A stretch of DNA of 64,000 nt from Pelagivirga sediminicola (GTDB lineage Bacteria > Pseudomonadota > Alphaproteobacteria > Rhodobacterales > Rhodobacteraceae). The notes beneath the pieces are model-generated. The model worked only from the letters and a program-made list of their open reading frames with translations. It was not told the DNA's origin and did not search any database. The stretch lies in contig NZ_QCYH01000002.1 in NCBI RefSeq assembly GCF_003072125.1, positions 372,001 through 436,000 of the forward strand. The letters run 5' to 3'. The position numbers and the translations under genes are program-made. Below are positions 8,171-15,939 of this stretch, piece by piece (within the stretch, counting starts at the first letter, position 1; each line of letters starts with the position of its first letter).

Positions 8171-9309
8171 AAAAGCATCTGCTTAGCACCAGCGCGATCG
8201 CCCTGGGCGTCGCCATGGCAGCACCCGCTGCGGCCCAAGAATGGGACGTCTCGTTCGGCGGCTTCATGAGCCAGCACGTCGCGTACGCTGATATCTCCGG
8301 TTCGGCCGTCTCTGGCGAAGATCACGACGGCGTCGATTTGCACTCGAACACCGAAATCCATTTCAGCCCGTCGATCACGCTGGACAACGGCCTGACCTTC
8401 GGCGCGCATGTTGAATTTGAAGGTGAAAACCAGACTGGTTTCACACAGATCGACGAATCCTACATGACGATCAGCTCGGACACTCTGGGTCAGATCATCA
8501 TCGGTTCCGAGAACTCGGCCGGTTACAAGTCCATGGTTGGCGCGCCCGGCGTGACCTCCATGTACATCAACTCGCCCTCGATCTCGACATTCATCCCCTT
8601 CTCGGCAGCATACCCCGGTGGCTTCCGTCAGGCAGGTCTGTCGTCCTACACCGAAGTTGGTGGTAACAATGACGTTCAGCGTCTGACCTACTTCACGCCT
8701 TCGTTCAACGGCCTGACCGTCGGTATTTCGTATGCACCGACCGGTTCACTGAACGTGCGGAACAGCTACGGTGTTGACCGTAACTCCGTCATGCACGACA
8801 TTTTCGACATCGGCGTGAACTACAGCCAGACCTTCGGCACGACCAGCGTCACACTGGCCGCGCGGTATGGCACGGCTGAATCGGCCAACACGTACGTGGC
8901 GTCTGATCCCGAGACTTGGGGCGTCGGTGCACAGCTCGGCTTCGGTGATTTCACCGTTGGCGCAAGCTACAGCAAGAACGACAACGACATTTCGGGTGTT
9001 CCGGTGGGTACCGCGGCCGCTGGTGATAGCGAAGGCTGGAGCCTTGGCGTTACGTACGACATGGCAGGTCCTTGGGCATTCGAAGCTCTGACCTATCAGG
9101 GCGAGGCGGATGCTATCGACGCAGCCGGCAACATCTCTAACAATGCCGAGTACGAAGCTTACCGCATCGGCGCGAGCCGCGATCTGGGCCCGGGCGTCAG
9201 CTGGGATGTCTACGTTGCGCATGTCAAAGCCGACAACGGACGTACTGGTGCCGATTACGAAGACGTCAAAGGCACGATCATCGGCACAGGCATCAACCTG
9301 TCCTTCTAA
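8167..9309 (+). CDS. Gram-negative porin
   Basis: A 380-aa outer-membrane beta-barrel protein. Residues 1-22 are a signal peptide ending in AAPAAAQ, followed by EWDVSFGGFMSQHVAY, a first beta strand, and alternating strands typical of the Rhodobacter/roseobacter porin family (FGAHVEFEG, LTVGISYAPTG, TIIGTGINLSF with C-terminal Phe). The start is TTG at 8167, seven bases after GAGGAGGG; no ATG lies at the right place. Codon choice (many GGT, GTT, GTC) differs from neighbours and suggests high expression. It probably allows diffusion of small solutes; pore selectivity cannot be read. Confidence 0.92.
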   Translation: MKKHLLSTSAIALGVAMAAPAAAQEWDVSFGGFMSQHVAYADISGSAVSGEDHDGVDLHSNTEIHFSPSITLDNGLTFGAHVEFEGENQTGFTQIDESYMTISSDTLGQIIIGSENSAGYKSMVGAPGVTSMYINSPSISTFIPFSAAYPGGFRQAGLSSYTEVGGNNDVQRLTYFTPSFNGLTVGISYAPTGSLNVRNSYGVDRNSVMHDIFDIGVNYSQTFGTTSVTLAARYGTAESANTYVASDPETWGVGAQLGFGDFTVGASYSKNDNDISGVPVGTAAAGDSEGWSLGVTYDMAGPWAFEALTYQGEADAIDAAGNISNNAEYEAYRIGASRDLGPGVSWDVYVAHVKADNGRTGADYEDVKGTIIGTGINLSF

Positions 9310-9331
9310 GATCGGTTGACGCGAAAATAAG

Positions 9332-9357
9332 CGGGAGGGGTGGCAACGCCCCTCCCG
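9332..9357 (+). terminator. porin terminator
   Basis: A 9-bp perfect stem (CGGGAGGGG/CCCCTCCCG) with an 8-base loop, starting 23 bases after the porin stop, followed by TTCGTTTA. Confidence 0.8.
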
Positions 9358-9405
9358 TTCGTTTATTTGCAGCGGTCAGACGCAACTTGCAGACAGGCGC
9401 GCCAG

Positions 9406-10299
9406 ATGAGCAAAACCCCGATCAAGGCCACGCTGGCGCCCAAGCCGCCCGCCGGTCAACGCCCCAAGCCGAAGGCCAGCATCGTCTGGCTGGCGTCCTA
9501 TCCCAAATCCGGCAACACGTGGACGCGGATATTCCTCGCCAATTACCTCATGAACACCCAACAGCCGGTGCCGATCAATCAGGTCCACCGCTTCGGCATG
9601 GGCGATTCCATCGCCAAAACCTACCGCATGGTTGCGCGTGACGAAAACGTCGATCTGAACGATGTGCATGTCACCCTGCGCCTGCGTGACAAGGTGCTGC
9701 GCGGCATCATCGCCAATGGCGCCGATGTCAATCTGGTCAAGACTCACAATATTCGCAGCCTCGCTTATGGGACCGAATTGATCCCCCCGAAATACACCCG
9801 CTCGGCCGTCTATATCATGCGCAACCCGCTGGATATGGTGCTGTCCTTTGCCCGCCATTACGGCATCGACGTGGAAGAGGCGGCAGATGTGATCGGGCGC
9901 ACTGACAATTCCAACGCCAGCGACAGCTCGACCGTCTGGCAGTTTCTCGGCAGTTGGTCCGAGCATGTCAAAAGCTGGACGCAAAGCGCGCCCTATCCCA
10001 GCCTCGTGCTGCGCTATGAGGATCTGCTGGCCAAGCCTGAAAAATCCTTCGGCGCGCTGGTCGAGCATCTGGGCATGCCGCTGGATGCCGAGCGTCTGGA
10101 CCGCGCCATCCGCTTCGCCAGCTTTGACGAGGTGAAGGCGCAGGAGGCCAAGAGCGGCTTTGCCGAGAATCCGGGCAAAAGCGAGACATTCTTCACCTCC
10201 GGCAAGGCCGGGGCGTGGAAAGAGGCGCTGACCGACGATCTGGTGAAAAAGCTGAAGACCGACCATCGCGATGTGATGAAACGGTTCGGCTATCTATGA
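9406..10299 (+). CDS. sulfotransferase domain protein 1
   Basis: A 297-aa cytosolic-type sulfotransferase (Sulfotransfer_1) that would move a sulfo group from PAPS to an acceptor. The 5'-phosphosulfate loop SYPKSGNTW is at residues 31-39, the 3'-phosphate segment RNPLDMVLSFARHYG is in the middle, and the C-terminal TSGKAGAWKE is the usual GxxGxWK loop. The ATG at 9406 is used because the longer reading from 9340 runs through the terminator region. It overlaps the next sulfotransferase by four bases (ATGA), so they are co-translated. The acceptor (polysaccharide, lipid or small molecule) is unknown. Confidence 0.9.
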   Translation: MSKTPIKATLAPKPPAGQRPKPKASIVWLASYPKSGNTWTRIFLANYLMNTQQPVPINQVHRFGMGDSIAKTYRMVARDENVDLNDVHVTLRLRDKVLRGIIANGADVNLVKTHNIRSLAYGTELIPPKYTRSAVYIMRNPLDMVLSFARHYGIDVEEAADVIGRTDNSNASDSSTVWQFLGSWSEHVKSWTQSAPYPSLVLRYEDLLAKPEKSFGALVEHLGMPLDAERLDRAIRFASFDEVKAQEAKSGFAENPGKSETFFTSGKAGAWKEALTDDLVKKLKTDHRDVMKRFGYL

Positions 10300-11165
10300 G
10301 CAACCTGAAACGGATCATCTGGATCGCATCCTATCCCAAATCGGGAAACACGTGGATCCGCAGCCTTCTGGCGCATTACTTCATGCCCGCCGGGCAGGCG
10401 CCCGACATCAACAACCTGCGCAACTTCACCACCGCCGATGTGCGGCAGGATTTCTATGATGCGGCCAATGGCGCGCCGTTCAAGGGCACCGATCTGGCCG
10501 ACTGGATGCGCGTGCGCCCCGCCGCGCTGCGCCTGATCGCGCAATCGCGCCCCAACCACCATTTCGTCAAGACGCATTGCCAGACGATCCGTCTGGAGGG
10601 GCAGGACCTGATCCCGCCCGAAGTAACGGCGGGCGGGATCTATCTGATCCGCAACCCGTTCGATTTGGCCCCCAGTTTCGCGCGGCATCAGTCGGCCGAT
10701 ATCGACACCGCGATTTCGCGGATGATGAACCCCGAGACGGTGATGGGCACGCCGAACGGCATCTTCGACATGCTGGGCCGGTGGGACGATCATATCCATT
10801 CCTGGACCAGCGCGCCGGGGCTGAAGCGGCGCGTGATCCGCTATGAGGATCTGCTGAGCAAGCCCGCCAAGGAAATGCGCGGCCTGCTGGAGGTATTCCT
10901 CGGCCAGAAGGTGGATGCCGCCAAGCTGGCCCGCGCGGTCAAGGCGACGGCCTTTGCCAACATGCAAAAACAGGAGCGCGAGCTGGGCTTTACCGAACGG
11001 CCCGAGGGCATGACCAGTTTCTTCGCCAAGGGGCAGGCGGGGGTCTGGAAGGATGATCTGACCCCGACGCAGGTGGCCCGCATCCGCGCCGCGTTCCTGC
11101 CGACGCTGGAGACCTATTATCCCGAACTGCTGAAAGACACCGCTGCCGTCGCCGCGCGCGCCTGA
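10296..11165 (+). CDS. sulfotransferase domain protein 2
   Basis: A 289-aa paralogue of the gene before it. The PAPS loop SYPKSGNTW is at residues 12-20, the 3'-phosphate segment reads RNPFDLAPSFARHQS, and AKGQAGVWKDDLT is the C-terminal PAPS loop. It differs mainly in the middle acceptor-side region (about 60-150), which suggests a different or second acceptor site. The start is the ATG inside the ATGA overlap. Tandem sulfotransferases may act in sequence or as a heterodimer; no PAPS-synthesis gene is in the window. Confidence 0.9.
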   Translation: MSNLKRIIWIASYPKSGNTWIRSLLAHYFMPAGQAPDINNLRNFTTADVRQDFYDAANGAPFKGTDLADWMRVRPAALRLIAQSRPNHHFVKTHCQTIRLEGQDLIPPEVTAGGIYLIRNPFDLAPSFARHQSADIDTAISRMMNPETVMGTPNGIFDMLGRWDDHIHSWTSAPGLKRRVIRYEDLLSKPAKEMRGLLEVFLGQKVDAAKLARAVKATAFANMQKQERELGFTERPEGMTSFFAKGQAGVWKDDLTPTQVARIRAAFLPTLETYYPELLKDTAAVAARA

Positions 11166-11242
11166 TCCATCGGCCGCATACGGGACTGGCGCCGGGCCGC
11201 GCCACGCCTATATATCGGGCAAGACAATGCAAGGTGAAACAG

Positions 11243-11812
11243 ATGAAAAATCCGGTTCTTATCCTTCTTGCCGCGCTCGGGCTTGCCGCCTGCTCGTCCA
11301 ACATGCCCGCGGGCACCGCCGTTCTGGGTGACAATCCGGCCCTGGGGGGCGGTACGTTCACATCGCCCGGCGGGCTGACCGTGGCGGTGGATGCGCGCAA
11401 TATCGGCGGGCGGACCGGCATTTGCGGCGTCTGGGCCGAGAGCATCAATCAATCCGTGATGACGCGCAATTCCGGGCCCCGGATCCTGGCCAGCGGCGGC
11501 GTGGTACTGGGCGGCGAGGCCGTGGCGCAGGGCCTTGGGTTCCTGCGCAATGTGGACCCTGCAACCTCTTACGCGGGCCTTGAGGCAAATTGCATCACGA
11601 CCGAGCGCGCATGGCGCGCCGGCGACGAGGCGCGCGAATTGCGCATCATCCTGCCACGGCAGATTGTCGAGAACCAGCTGGACGGCGATTTCGGCGAGTC
11701 GGGGGGCATCCTGATCTGGTTCCGTCCCGGCGGGCCCGGCGCGCACCCCTCGGACAAGAAACCGTGGTATCATCTGGATGGAACGGGCGTTTCGGGCTCC
11801 CTGGACCAGTGA
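11243..11812 (+). CDS. predicted lipoprotein, unknown function
   Basis: A 189-aa protein with a lipoprotein signal: a positively charged start, a hydrophobic stretch VLILLAALGLAA and the lipobox Cys followed by SSN (no Asp at +2), so outer-membrane attachment is expected. The mature part has no motif I recognise. The ATG at 11243 follows AAGGTG; an upstream in-frame GTG at 11234 lies inside that ribosome site. It precedes the stress-gene block but has no EcfG-type promoter that I could see. Confidence 0.75.
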   Translation: MKNPVLILLAALGLAACSSNMPAGTAVLGDNPALGGGTFTSPGGLTVAVDARNIGGRTGICGVWAESINQSVMTRNSGPRILASGGVVLGGEAVAQGLGFLRNVDPATSYAGLEANCITTERAWRAGDEARELRIILPRQIVENQLDGDFGESGGILIWFRPGGPGAHPSDKKPWYHLDGTGVSGSLDQ

Positions 11813-11851
11813 CGCGGGCGGCGTCTGCCTCATGGGGTAGGGCGCACAACA

Positions 11852-11876
11852 GGAACCGGACCGGCGGCGCGGCGTT
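11852..11876 (+). promoter_or_regulatory. EcfG-type promoter before the PLDc_N/yihY operon
   Basis: GGAAC-N16-CGTT, an exact match to the alphaproteobacterial general-stress sigma factor consensus, ending 45 bp before the ATG at 11922. The ecfG gene itself is 3.5 kb away. Confidence 0.8.
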
Positions 11877-11921
11877 TGTCTTCGGCCTTGGCCAAGGGCA
11901 GGTTTTGAAAAGGAACGCGAC

Positions 11922-12113
11922 ATGATCGACATAACCAATGTGGGCGGCTTGATCGTCCTGATCTGCGATATCTGGGCGATCGTCTCGATCTTCGGATCGC
12001 GCGCCTCGGTGGGCAAAAAGGTGCTGTGGATCGCGGTCGTTCTGCTTTTGCCGATCCTCGGGTTCATCCTCTGGCTGATCTTTGGTCCGCGCGCGGGCAA
12101 GGGACAGGCCTGA
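11922..12113 (+). CDS. small membrane protein with PLDc_N domain
   Basis: A 63-aa protein with two membrane spans: residues about 8-24 and 33-53. The second ends in LPILGFILWLIFGPR, the signature of the phospholipase D nuclease N-terminal domain (PLDc_N), here without any nuclease part. It starts 45 bp after an EcfG-type promoter and its stop overlaps the yihY start by one base (TGATG). Small PLDc_N proteins are common envelope-stress genes; the molecular role is unknown. Confidence 0.82.
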   Translation: MIDITNVGGLIVLICDIWAIVSIFGSRASVGKKVLWIAVVLLLPILGFILWLIFGPRAGKGQA

Positions 12114-13063
12114 TGGCGCGCGGCCGCGCGGGATACGGGCACTCGCGGGTGCCGGTGGGCATCTGGCCCGCGCTGAAAGGTGTCTGGGTTCTGATCGGGG
12201 AAAAGAACCTGAACCTGATTGCGTCAGGCATCGGATTTTACGGGATTCTCGCCACGTTTCCGGCCATCGCCGCTGTGATCGCGCTCTGGGGGTTTTTCGC
12301 GGATCCCGGGCTTGTGGCGGGACAGGTATCGGAGTTCACGACGGTTCTGCCGGACGAGGTGGCTGATCTGCTGACCGCGCGCGTTGGGGAATTAGTTGCC
12401 GCGGAAGCGACCACTCTTGGCTGGGCCGGTCTGATTTCCATCGGTGTGGCGCTATGGTCCGCGCGGGCCGGGATCGCGGCGCTGATCGTGGGGATGAACG
12501 CGGTGTATGGCGAGCGCAATCGCGGCGGCGTGCGCCATATCCTGCTGGCGTTCAGCCTTACCGGCGTGATGATCTGCCTTGCCCTGGCGTGTTTTGCCGC
12601 GCTGGTGGTCGCACCGATCGCGCTCAGCTTCCTGCCGCTGGGGTTTCTGGGCACGCTGGTGGCTGAAGTTCTGCGCTGGACTGTTGCCATCGCGACCGTG
12701 ATGCTGGCGCTTGGGCTGCTCTACCGCTATGCGCCCAACCGGCGCGGCATCGCGCGGGCAGGGTGGATCACGCCGGGGGCGATCGCCGCCACCGTTCTTT
12801 GGGCACTGGCGACATGGGCCTTTAGCTTTTATTTGCAGAATTTCGGCAATTACAACAAGATCTACGGCTCTTTGGGCGCCGTTATCGTGATGCTGCTCTG
12901 GCTCTATCTGACGGCGTTCGTCTGCCTTCTGGGCGCGGCGCTGAATGCCGAGTTGGAGCTGCAACAGCGCAAGGATACAACGCGCGGCCCCGCCAAGCCG
13001 ATGGGCCAGCGGGGCGCGTTCGTTGCCGATAATCTGAGCAGAGACGCCGAAGCGCCTAAATGA
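12113..13063 (+). CDS. YihY/BrkB family inner membrane protein
   Basis: A 316-aa integral membrane protein with about six hydrophobic spans. It carries family features such as ASGIGFYGILATFPAIAAVIALWG near residues 36-60, RYAPN, and YGSLGAVIVMLLWLYLTAFVCLLGAALNAE near the C-terminus. The ATG at 12113 overlaps the stop of the PLDc_N gene, so both are read from the EcfG-type promoter at 11852. The old name 'ribonuclease BN' for this family is wrong; transport has been suggested but not proven. Confidence 0.88.
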   Translation: MARGRAGYGHSRVPVGIWPALKGVWVLIGEKNLNLIASGIGFYGILATFPAIAAVIALWGFFADPGLVAGQVSEFTTVLPDEVADLLTARVGELVAAEATTLGWAGLISIGVALWSARAGIAALIVGMNAVYGERNRGGVRHILLAFSLTGVMICLALACFAALVVAPIALSFLPLGFLGTLVAEVLRWTVAIATVMLALGLLYRYAPNRRGIARAGWITPGAIAATVLWALATWAFSFYLQNFGNYNKIYGSLGAVIVMLLWLYLTAFVCLLGAALNAELELQQRKDTTRGPAKPMGQRGAFVADNLSRDAEAPK

Positions 13064-13089
13064 CGGGGGGACGCCGCGATTGCCGCGTG

Positions 13090-13452
13090 TTACCTGCGCC
13101 CGCGTGCGGCGAGCGCGGCATTCAGCCCGATGATGAACGCCTCTGCCAGGGGCGGCATCGCGCCGGGCTGGGGCGGTTTTGCAGGCTCGCGCAAAGGTGC
13201 CGCTTCGGGGCTGAAACGCTCGCGCCGCGCCGATGATGCGGCCATGCCGAGGATGATCAAACCGATCCCCGCATAGATGCCTGCAAGAACAAGCGCGGCA
13301 ACCGCCGCGGAATAGACCTGTTCCAGCAATATCCATCCAGCCGCCGTCAGAAACCCGATTCCGATGGCAACCATCAGACCACCGACACCGCACATCAGCG
13401 CGCGCCGAATGGCGCGCGCCGAGCGATACTTGAGTGCATCGATAAGGCCCAT
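13090..13452 (-). CDS. holin-X family small membrane protein
   Basis: A 120-aa protein with two adjacent membrane spans (about residues 20-43 and 49-70) and a Pro/Arg-rich cytosolic tail. It resembles the Phage_holin_3_6 (Actinobacteriophage holin-X) family, whose chromosomal members usually sit next to DUF883 genes, as here. It begins six bases after the DUF883 gene's stop and is probably read from the same EcfG-type promoter. There are no phage genes nearby, so a stress-linked membrane role is likelier than lysis. Confidence 0.75.
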   Translation of the reverse strand: MGLIDALKYRSARAIRRALMCGVGGLMVAIGIGFLTAAGWILLEQVYSAAVAALVLAGIYAGIGLIILGMAASSARRERFSPEAAPLREPAKPPQPGAMPPLAEAFIIGLNAALAARGRR

Positions 13453-13458
13453 GTTGGC

Positions 13459-13779
13459 TTAGCGGCGCGAGGTGGACAGGATGCCCACGACAAACCCCAG
13501 CGCGGCCGCCATGCCCAGCGACAGGGCGGGCTTTTCCTGAACGAAGTCATGCGCCTGCGCGTTCAAGGCGTTGGCCTGCGCCTGAGCGGCGGAAACGGCG
13601 TCCGAGCCGCGCTCGCGCATCTCGTCAAAGCGCTTTTGCGCTGCTGCGGTCATGTTGTCGCGCTGCGCCTTTGCCATTTCGCCCAGCGTGTCGGTGATGG
13701 TGCCGATATCCTTGCGCAGTGTCGCGATTTGCGCCTGCAGATCATCGCTATCGGGGGTGGTGACTTTGCTTTGTGCCAT
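13459..13779 (-). CDS. DUF883 family (ElaB/YqjD-like) protein
   Basis: A 106-aa protein with a long amphipathic, Ala/Gln-rich helix (coiled-coil-like, residues about 15-80), a QEKPALSLGMAAALGFVVGIL membrane anchor near the C-terminus and a basic end. This is the build of ElaB/YqjD proteins, which tie ribosomes or other partners to the inner membrane in stationary phase in E. coli. The start at 13779 follows CAGGAGG. An exact EcfG-type promoter ends 40 bp upstream, fitting stress induction. Confidence 0.85.
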   Translation of the reverse strand: MAQSKVTTPDSDDLQAQIATLRKDIGTITDTLGEMAKAQRDNMTAAAQKRFDEMRERGSDAVSAAQAQANALNAQAHDFVQEKPALSLGMAAALGFVVGILSTSRR

Positions 13780-13818
13780 GAAGGGCCTCCTGTAGTTCCG
13801 AAATATATCAGCAGGAGC

Positions 13819-13844
13819 AACGCGCGGACGGCGGTTCGGGTTCC
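13819..13844 (-). promoter_or_regulatory. EcfG-type promoter of the DUF883/holin-X operon
   Basis: On the minus strand, GGAAC (13844-13840), 17 bases, then CGTT (13822-13819). It lies 40 bp before the DUF883 start and back to back with the EcfG-type promoter of the DUF1328 gene. Confidence 0.8.
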
Positions 13845-13866
13845 CGGCCATATTATTCCCGCTGCC

Positions 13867-13892
13867 GGAACCGCGCCGAAGGCGGCGGCGTT
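13867..13892 (+). promoter_or_regulatory. EcfG-type promoter of the DUF1328 gene
   Basis: GGAAC (13867-13871), 17 bases, then CGTT (13889-13892), ending 55 bp before the ATG at 13948. It is divergent from the promoter at 13819-13844. Confidence 0.8.
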
Positions 13893-13947
13893 TGAAATGT
13901 AGCCAGGTCTTGTTCAATTCAGAACCGAGGCAGAAAAGGAGATTAGC

Positions 13948-14115
13948 ATGCTGTATTGGGCAATCGTTTTCTTGATCGTCGCGCTCGTCGCGGCCGTATT
14001 CGGGTTTGGCGGGATTGCGTCAGCGTCGGCCGGTATCGCACAGATTCTGTTCTTTATCTTCATCGTGCTGTTCGTCATCGCGATCATCGCACGCGCCATG
14101 CAGGGCCGGAGGTAA
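13948..14115 (+). CDS. DUF1328 family small membrane protein
   Basis: A 55-aa two-span membrane protein ([20 protein letters not shown], then a GIA-SA turn and [15 protein letters not shown]) ending in a basic tail. It matches the DUF1328/YtjA family, short proteins widely induced by stress. An AAAAGGAG ribosome site lies before the ATG and an exact EcfG-type promoter further upstream. A strong bidirectional terminator follows. The family's mechanism is unknown. Confidence 0.9.
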   Translation: MLYWAIVFLIVALVAAVFGFGGIASASAGIAQILFFIFIVLFVIAIIARAMQGRR

Positions 14116-14147
14116 CGATGCATGTGCTGCCAAACAGCCGCGCCAAC

Positions 14148-14189
14148 AAAAAGCGCCGCTTGCAATAGAGGTTGCAAGCGGCGCTTTTT
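14148..14189. terminator. bidirectional intrinsic terminator between the DUF1328 gene and phyR
   Basis: An 18-bp perfect stem starting with AAAAA and ending in TTTTT (loop TAGAGG), so it works on both strands between two convergent genes. It is the strongest terminator of the window. Confidence 0.95.
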
Positions 14190-14219
14190 GTGATCTCGAT
14201 CTGACGGGCGGCTGCGGGC

Positions 14220-15050
14220 CTATGCCGTCTTGAGCGTTTCCGTGGACGAAAAGAACATCGCCTGACCCACGGCCGAGCGCACCTGATCTTCGCTATAGGG
14301 CTTGGCGATCACGAAGGCCGGCTCGGGCTTGTCCCCGGTCAGCAGGCGTTCGGGGAAGGCGGTGATGAAGATGACGGGAATATCGCCCACCTGTTCCAGC
14401 AGCGTCTTGACCGCGTCGATGCCGCTTGAATTGTCGGCCAGCTGAATATCGGCAAGGATCAGATCCGGGGTCTTTTGCAGCCCCAGCTCAATCGCCGCGT
14501 CGCGGGTGCGCCCGATGCCGGTGACGTTGTGGCCGATGGATGTCACGATGCTGTGCAGATCCATGGCGATGATCGCCTCATCCTCGATCACCAGGACATC
14601 GCCGGACATGCTGTTTTCGATTTCCTGACGCGCGGCGGCGATCAGATCATCCGCATCCTCGGGGCTGATATCCATGATCTGCCCGATCTCGTCCGAGTTG
14701 AAACCCTCGATCGAATTGAGCAGCAGGGCCTGACGCGTGTCGGGCGTCAGCGTGCGCATGTGATCCTGCGCCGAGGTCTCAAGGCTCCGCGCGGGAGCGG
14801 CGCCTTCGACAGTCTCCTCCGGAGCGCCGGCGCTTTGCCAGACAAGGCGGAACGCACGGAAAAGGGCCACCCGTGCCGAGGGGTGATCGGCATAGGCGTC
14901 TCGGTCTTCGAGGATGGCTTCGAGTGTTGCTGTCGCGAAAGCATCACCGCTGGACTGGCTGCCAGTCAGTGCGCGAGCATAGCGCCGCAGATAGGGGAGG
15001 TGATGCGCAATCTGCTGAGAAAAATCCAGCTTCGTGTCAGAAATACCCAT
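14220..15050 (-). CDS. phyR: general stress response regulator PhyR
   Basis: A 276-aa two-domain protein. Residues about 1-145 are a sigma-like EcfG-mimic domain (HLPYLRRYARALTGSQ..., then a sigma4-like LTPDTRQALLLNSIEGFNSDEIGQIM); residues about 151-268 are a receiver domain with acidic pocket Glu156/Asp157, phospho-acceptor Asp201 (LILADIQ), Thr230 and Lys250. When phosphorylated, PhyR binds NepR and frees EcfG. It is divergent from nepR-ecfG. A perfect EcfG-type promoter precedes it on the minus strand, giving positive feedback. Confidence 0.96.
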   Translation of the reverse strand: MGISDTKLDFSQQIAHHLPYLRRYARALTGSQSSGDAFATATLEAILEDRDAYADHPSARVALFRAFRLVWQSAGAPEETVEGAAPARSLETSAQDHMRTLTPDTRQALLLNSIEGFNSDEIGQIMDISPEDADDLIAAARQEIENSMSGDVLVIEDEAIIAMDLHSIVTSIGHNVTGIGRTRDAAIELGLQKTPDLILADIQLADNSSGIDAVKTLLEQVGDIPVIFITAFPERLLTGDKPEPAFVIAKPYSEDQVRSAVGQAMFFSSTETLKTA

Positions 15051-15090
15051 TGTTGCTCCGTATTCATTCGGTATTTTTAAGCATATGTCA

Positions 15091-15115
15091 GGAACTAACG
15101 TGCCATCATTGCGTT
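15091..15115 (+). promoter_or_regulatory. EcfG-type promoter of nepR-ecfG
   Basis: GGAAC-N16-CGTT on the plus strand. It overlaps almost entirely with the opposite-strand promoter at 15097-15122, so the two may compete or be opened together. Confidence 0.85.
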
Positions 15116-15122
15116 CGGTTCC
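15097..15122 (-). promoter_or_regulatory. EcfG-type promoter of phyR
   Basis: On the minus strand, GGAAC (15122-15118), 17 bases, then CGTT (15100-15097). It lies 47 bp before the phyR start. Confidence 0.85.
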
Positions 15123-15179
15123 AGCAGGCGTGCGAAAAATGACGGCTCGAAGGTGACTGACTATGGATTGGCAGACAGC

Positions 15180-15359
15180 ATGACGACAGGCAAGGGCGAT
15201 AGCGGCGCGGCGGGCGGAAAACTGCCAGCAACGGGTCCAAAAAGAAATCAGATCGATGAAAACCTGCGGCGTGTCTATGATGACATGCTGGACGATGACG
15301 TGCCCGACCGTTTCGAGGATTTGCTTCGCCAACTGCGCGAGCAGGAAAGCCAAAAATGA
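15180..15359 (+). CDS. nepR: anti-sigma factor NepR
   Basis: A small protein of about 59 aa that holds EcfG inactive until phosphorylated PhyR takes it away. The conserved core is visible as the two helices around NQIDENLRRVYDDML and PDRFEDLLRQLREQ. The ATG at 15180 is used; an in-frame GTG at 15153 would add nine residues and has GAAGG beside it. The N-terminus is the usual disordered Gly/Ser-rich tail. Its stop overlaps the ecfG start by four bases (ATGA), ensuring paired synthesis of sigma and anti-sigma. Confidence 0.92.
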   Translation: MTTGKGDSGAAGGKLPATGPKRNQIDENLRRVYDDMLDDDVPDRFEDLLRQLREQESQK

Positions 15360-15937
15360 ACCCCAAAAAATCCGCCGACAAGGCCCCGCCGTGCGATCCG
15401 CGCGACGAGATCGTCACGCATCTGAAACCGATGCGCGCCTTCGCGTTGTCGCTGACCCGCGACATGGCGCGTGCCGACGATCTGGTGCAGGACACCGTCG
15501 TCAAGGCGTGGACGAATATCGACAAGTTCGCCGCCGGCACTAACATGCGTGCCTGGCTTTTCACCATCCTGCGCAACACGTTTTATTCCGAGCGCCGCAA
15601 GGCCAAGCGCGAGGTGGCAGATGTCGATGGCGCCATGACCGAACGCATGGCGGTCAAGCCCGCGCATGACGGCAATCTGGCCCTGACGGATTTCCGCCGC
15701 GTCTTTGAACAGCTTCCTGCCGAACAGCGCGAGGCGCTGATCCTCGTGGGGGCGCAGGGCTTTGCCTATGAGGAGGCGGCCGCGATGTGTGGCTGCGCCG
15801 TGGGCACGGTCAAGAGCCGCGCAAACCGCGGCCGCAAGCGTCTGGCGGAGATGTTGGGGATGCGCGAGGATGAGGCGATGGAATTGACCGATCAGGCGAC
15901 AGTGGCCGTCATCAGCCGGAATCCGGGCGTGTCCTGA
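15356..15937 (+). CDS. ecfG: ECF sigma factor EcfG (general stress response)
   Basis: A 193-aa ECF sigma factor (ECF15 group). Region 2 reads HLKPMRAFALSLTRDMARADDLVQDTVVKAW...NMRAWLFTILRNTFYSERRK; region 4 reads LPAEQREALILVGAQGFAYEEAAAMCGCAVGTVKSRANRGRKRL. It directs RNA polymerase to GGAAC/CGTT-type promoters, five of which occur within this locus. It is translationally coupled to nepR and followed two bases later by the sensor kinase gene. Confidence 0.96.
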   Translation: MNPKKSADKAPPCDPRDEIVTHLKPMRAFALSLTRDMARADDLVQDTVVKAWTNIDKFAAGTNMRAWLFTILRNTFYSERRKAKREVADVDGAMTERMAVKPAHDGNLALTDFRRVFEQLPAEQREALILVGAQGFAYEEAAAMCGCAVGTVKSRANRGRKRLAEMLGMREDEAMELTDQATVAVISRNPGVS

Positions 15938-15939
15938 TC

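Noticed and set aside
13090..13452. Holin-X protein as evidence of a prophage
   Set aside because: No other phage genes are nearby, and the gene is paired with DUF883 behind an EcfG promoter, the usual chromosomal setting.
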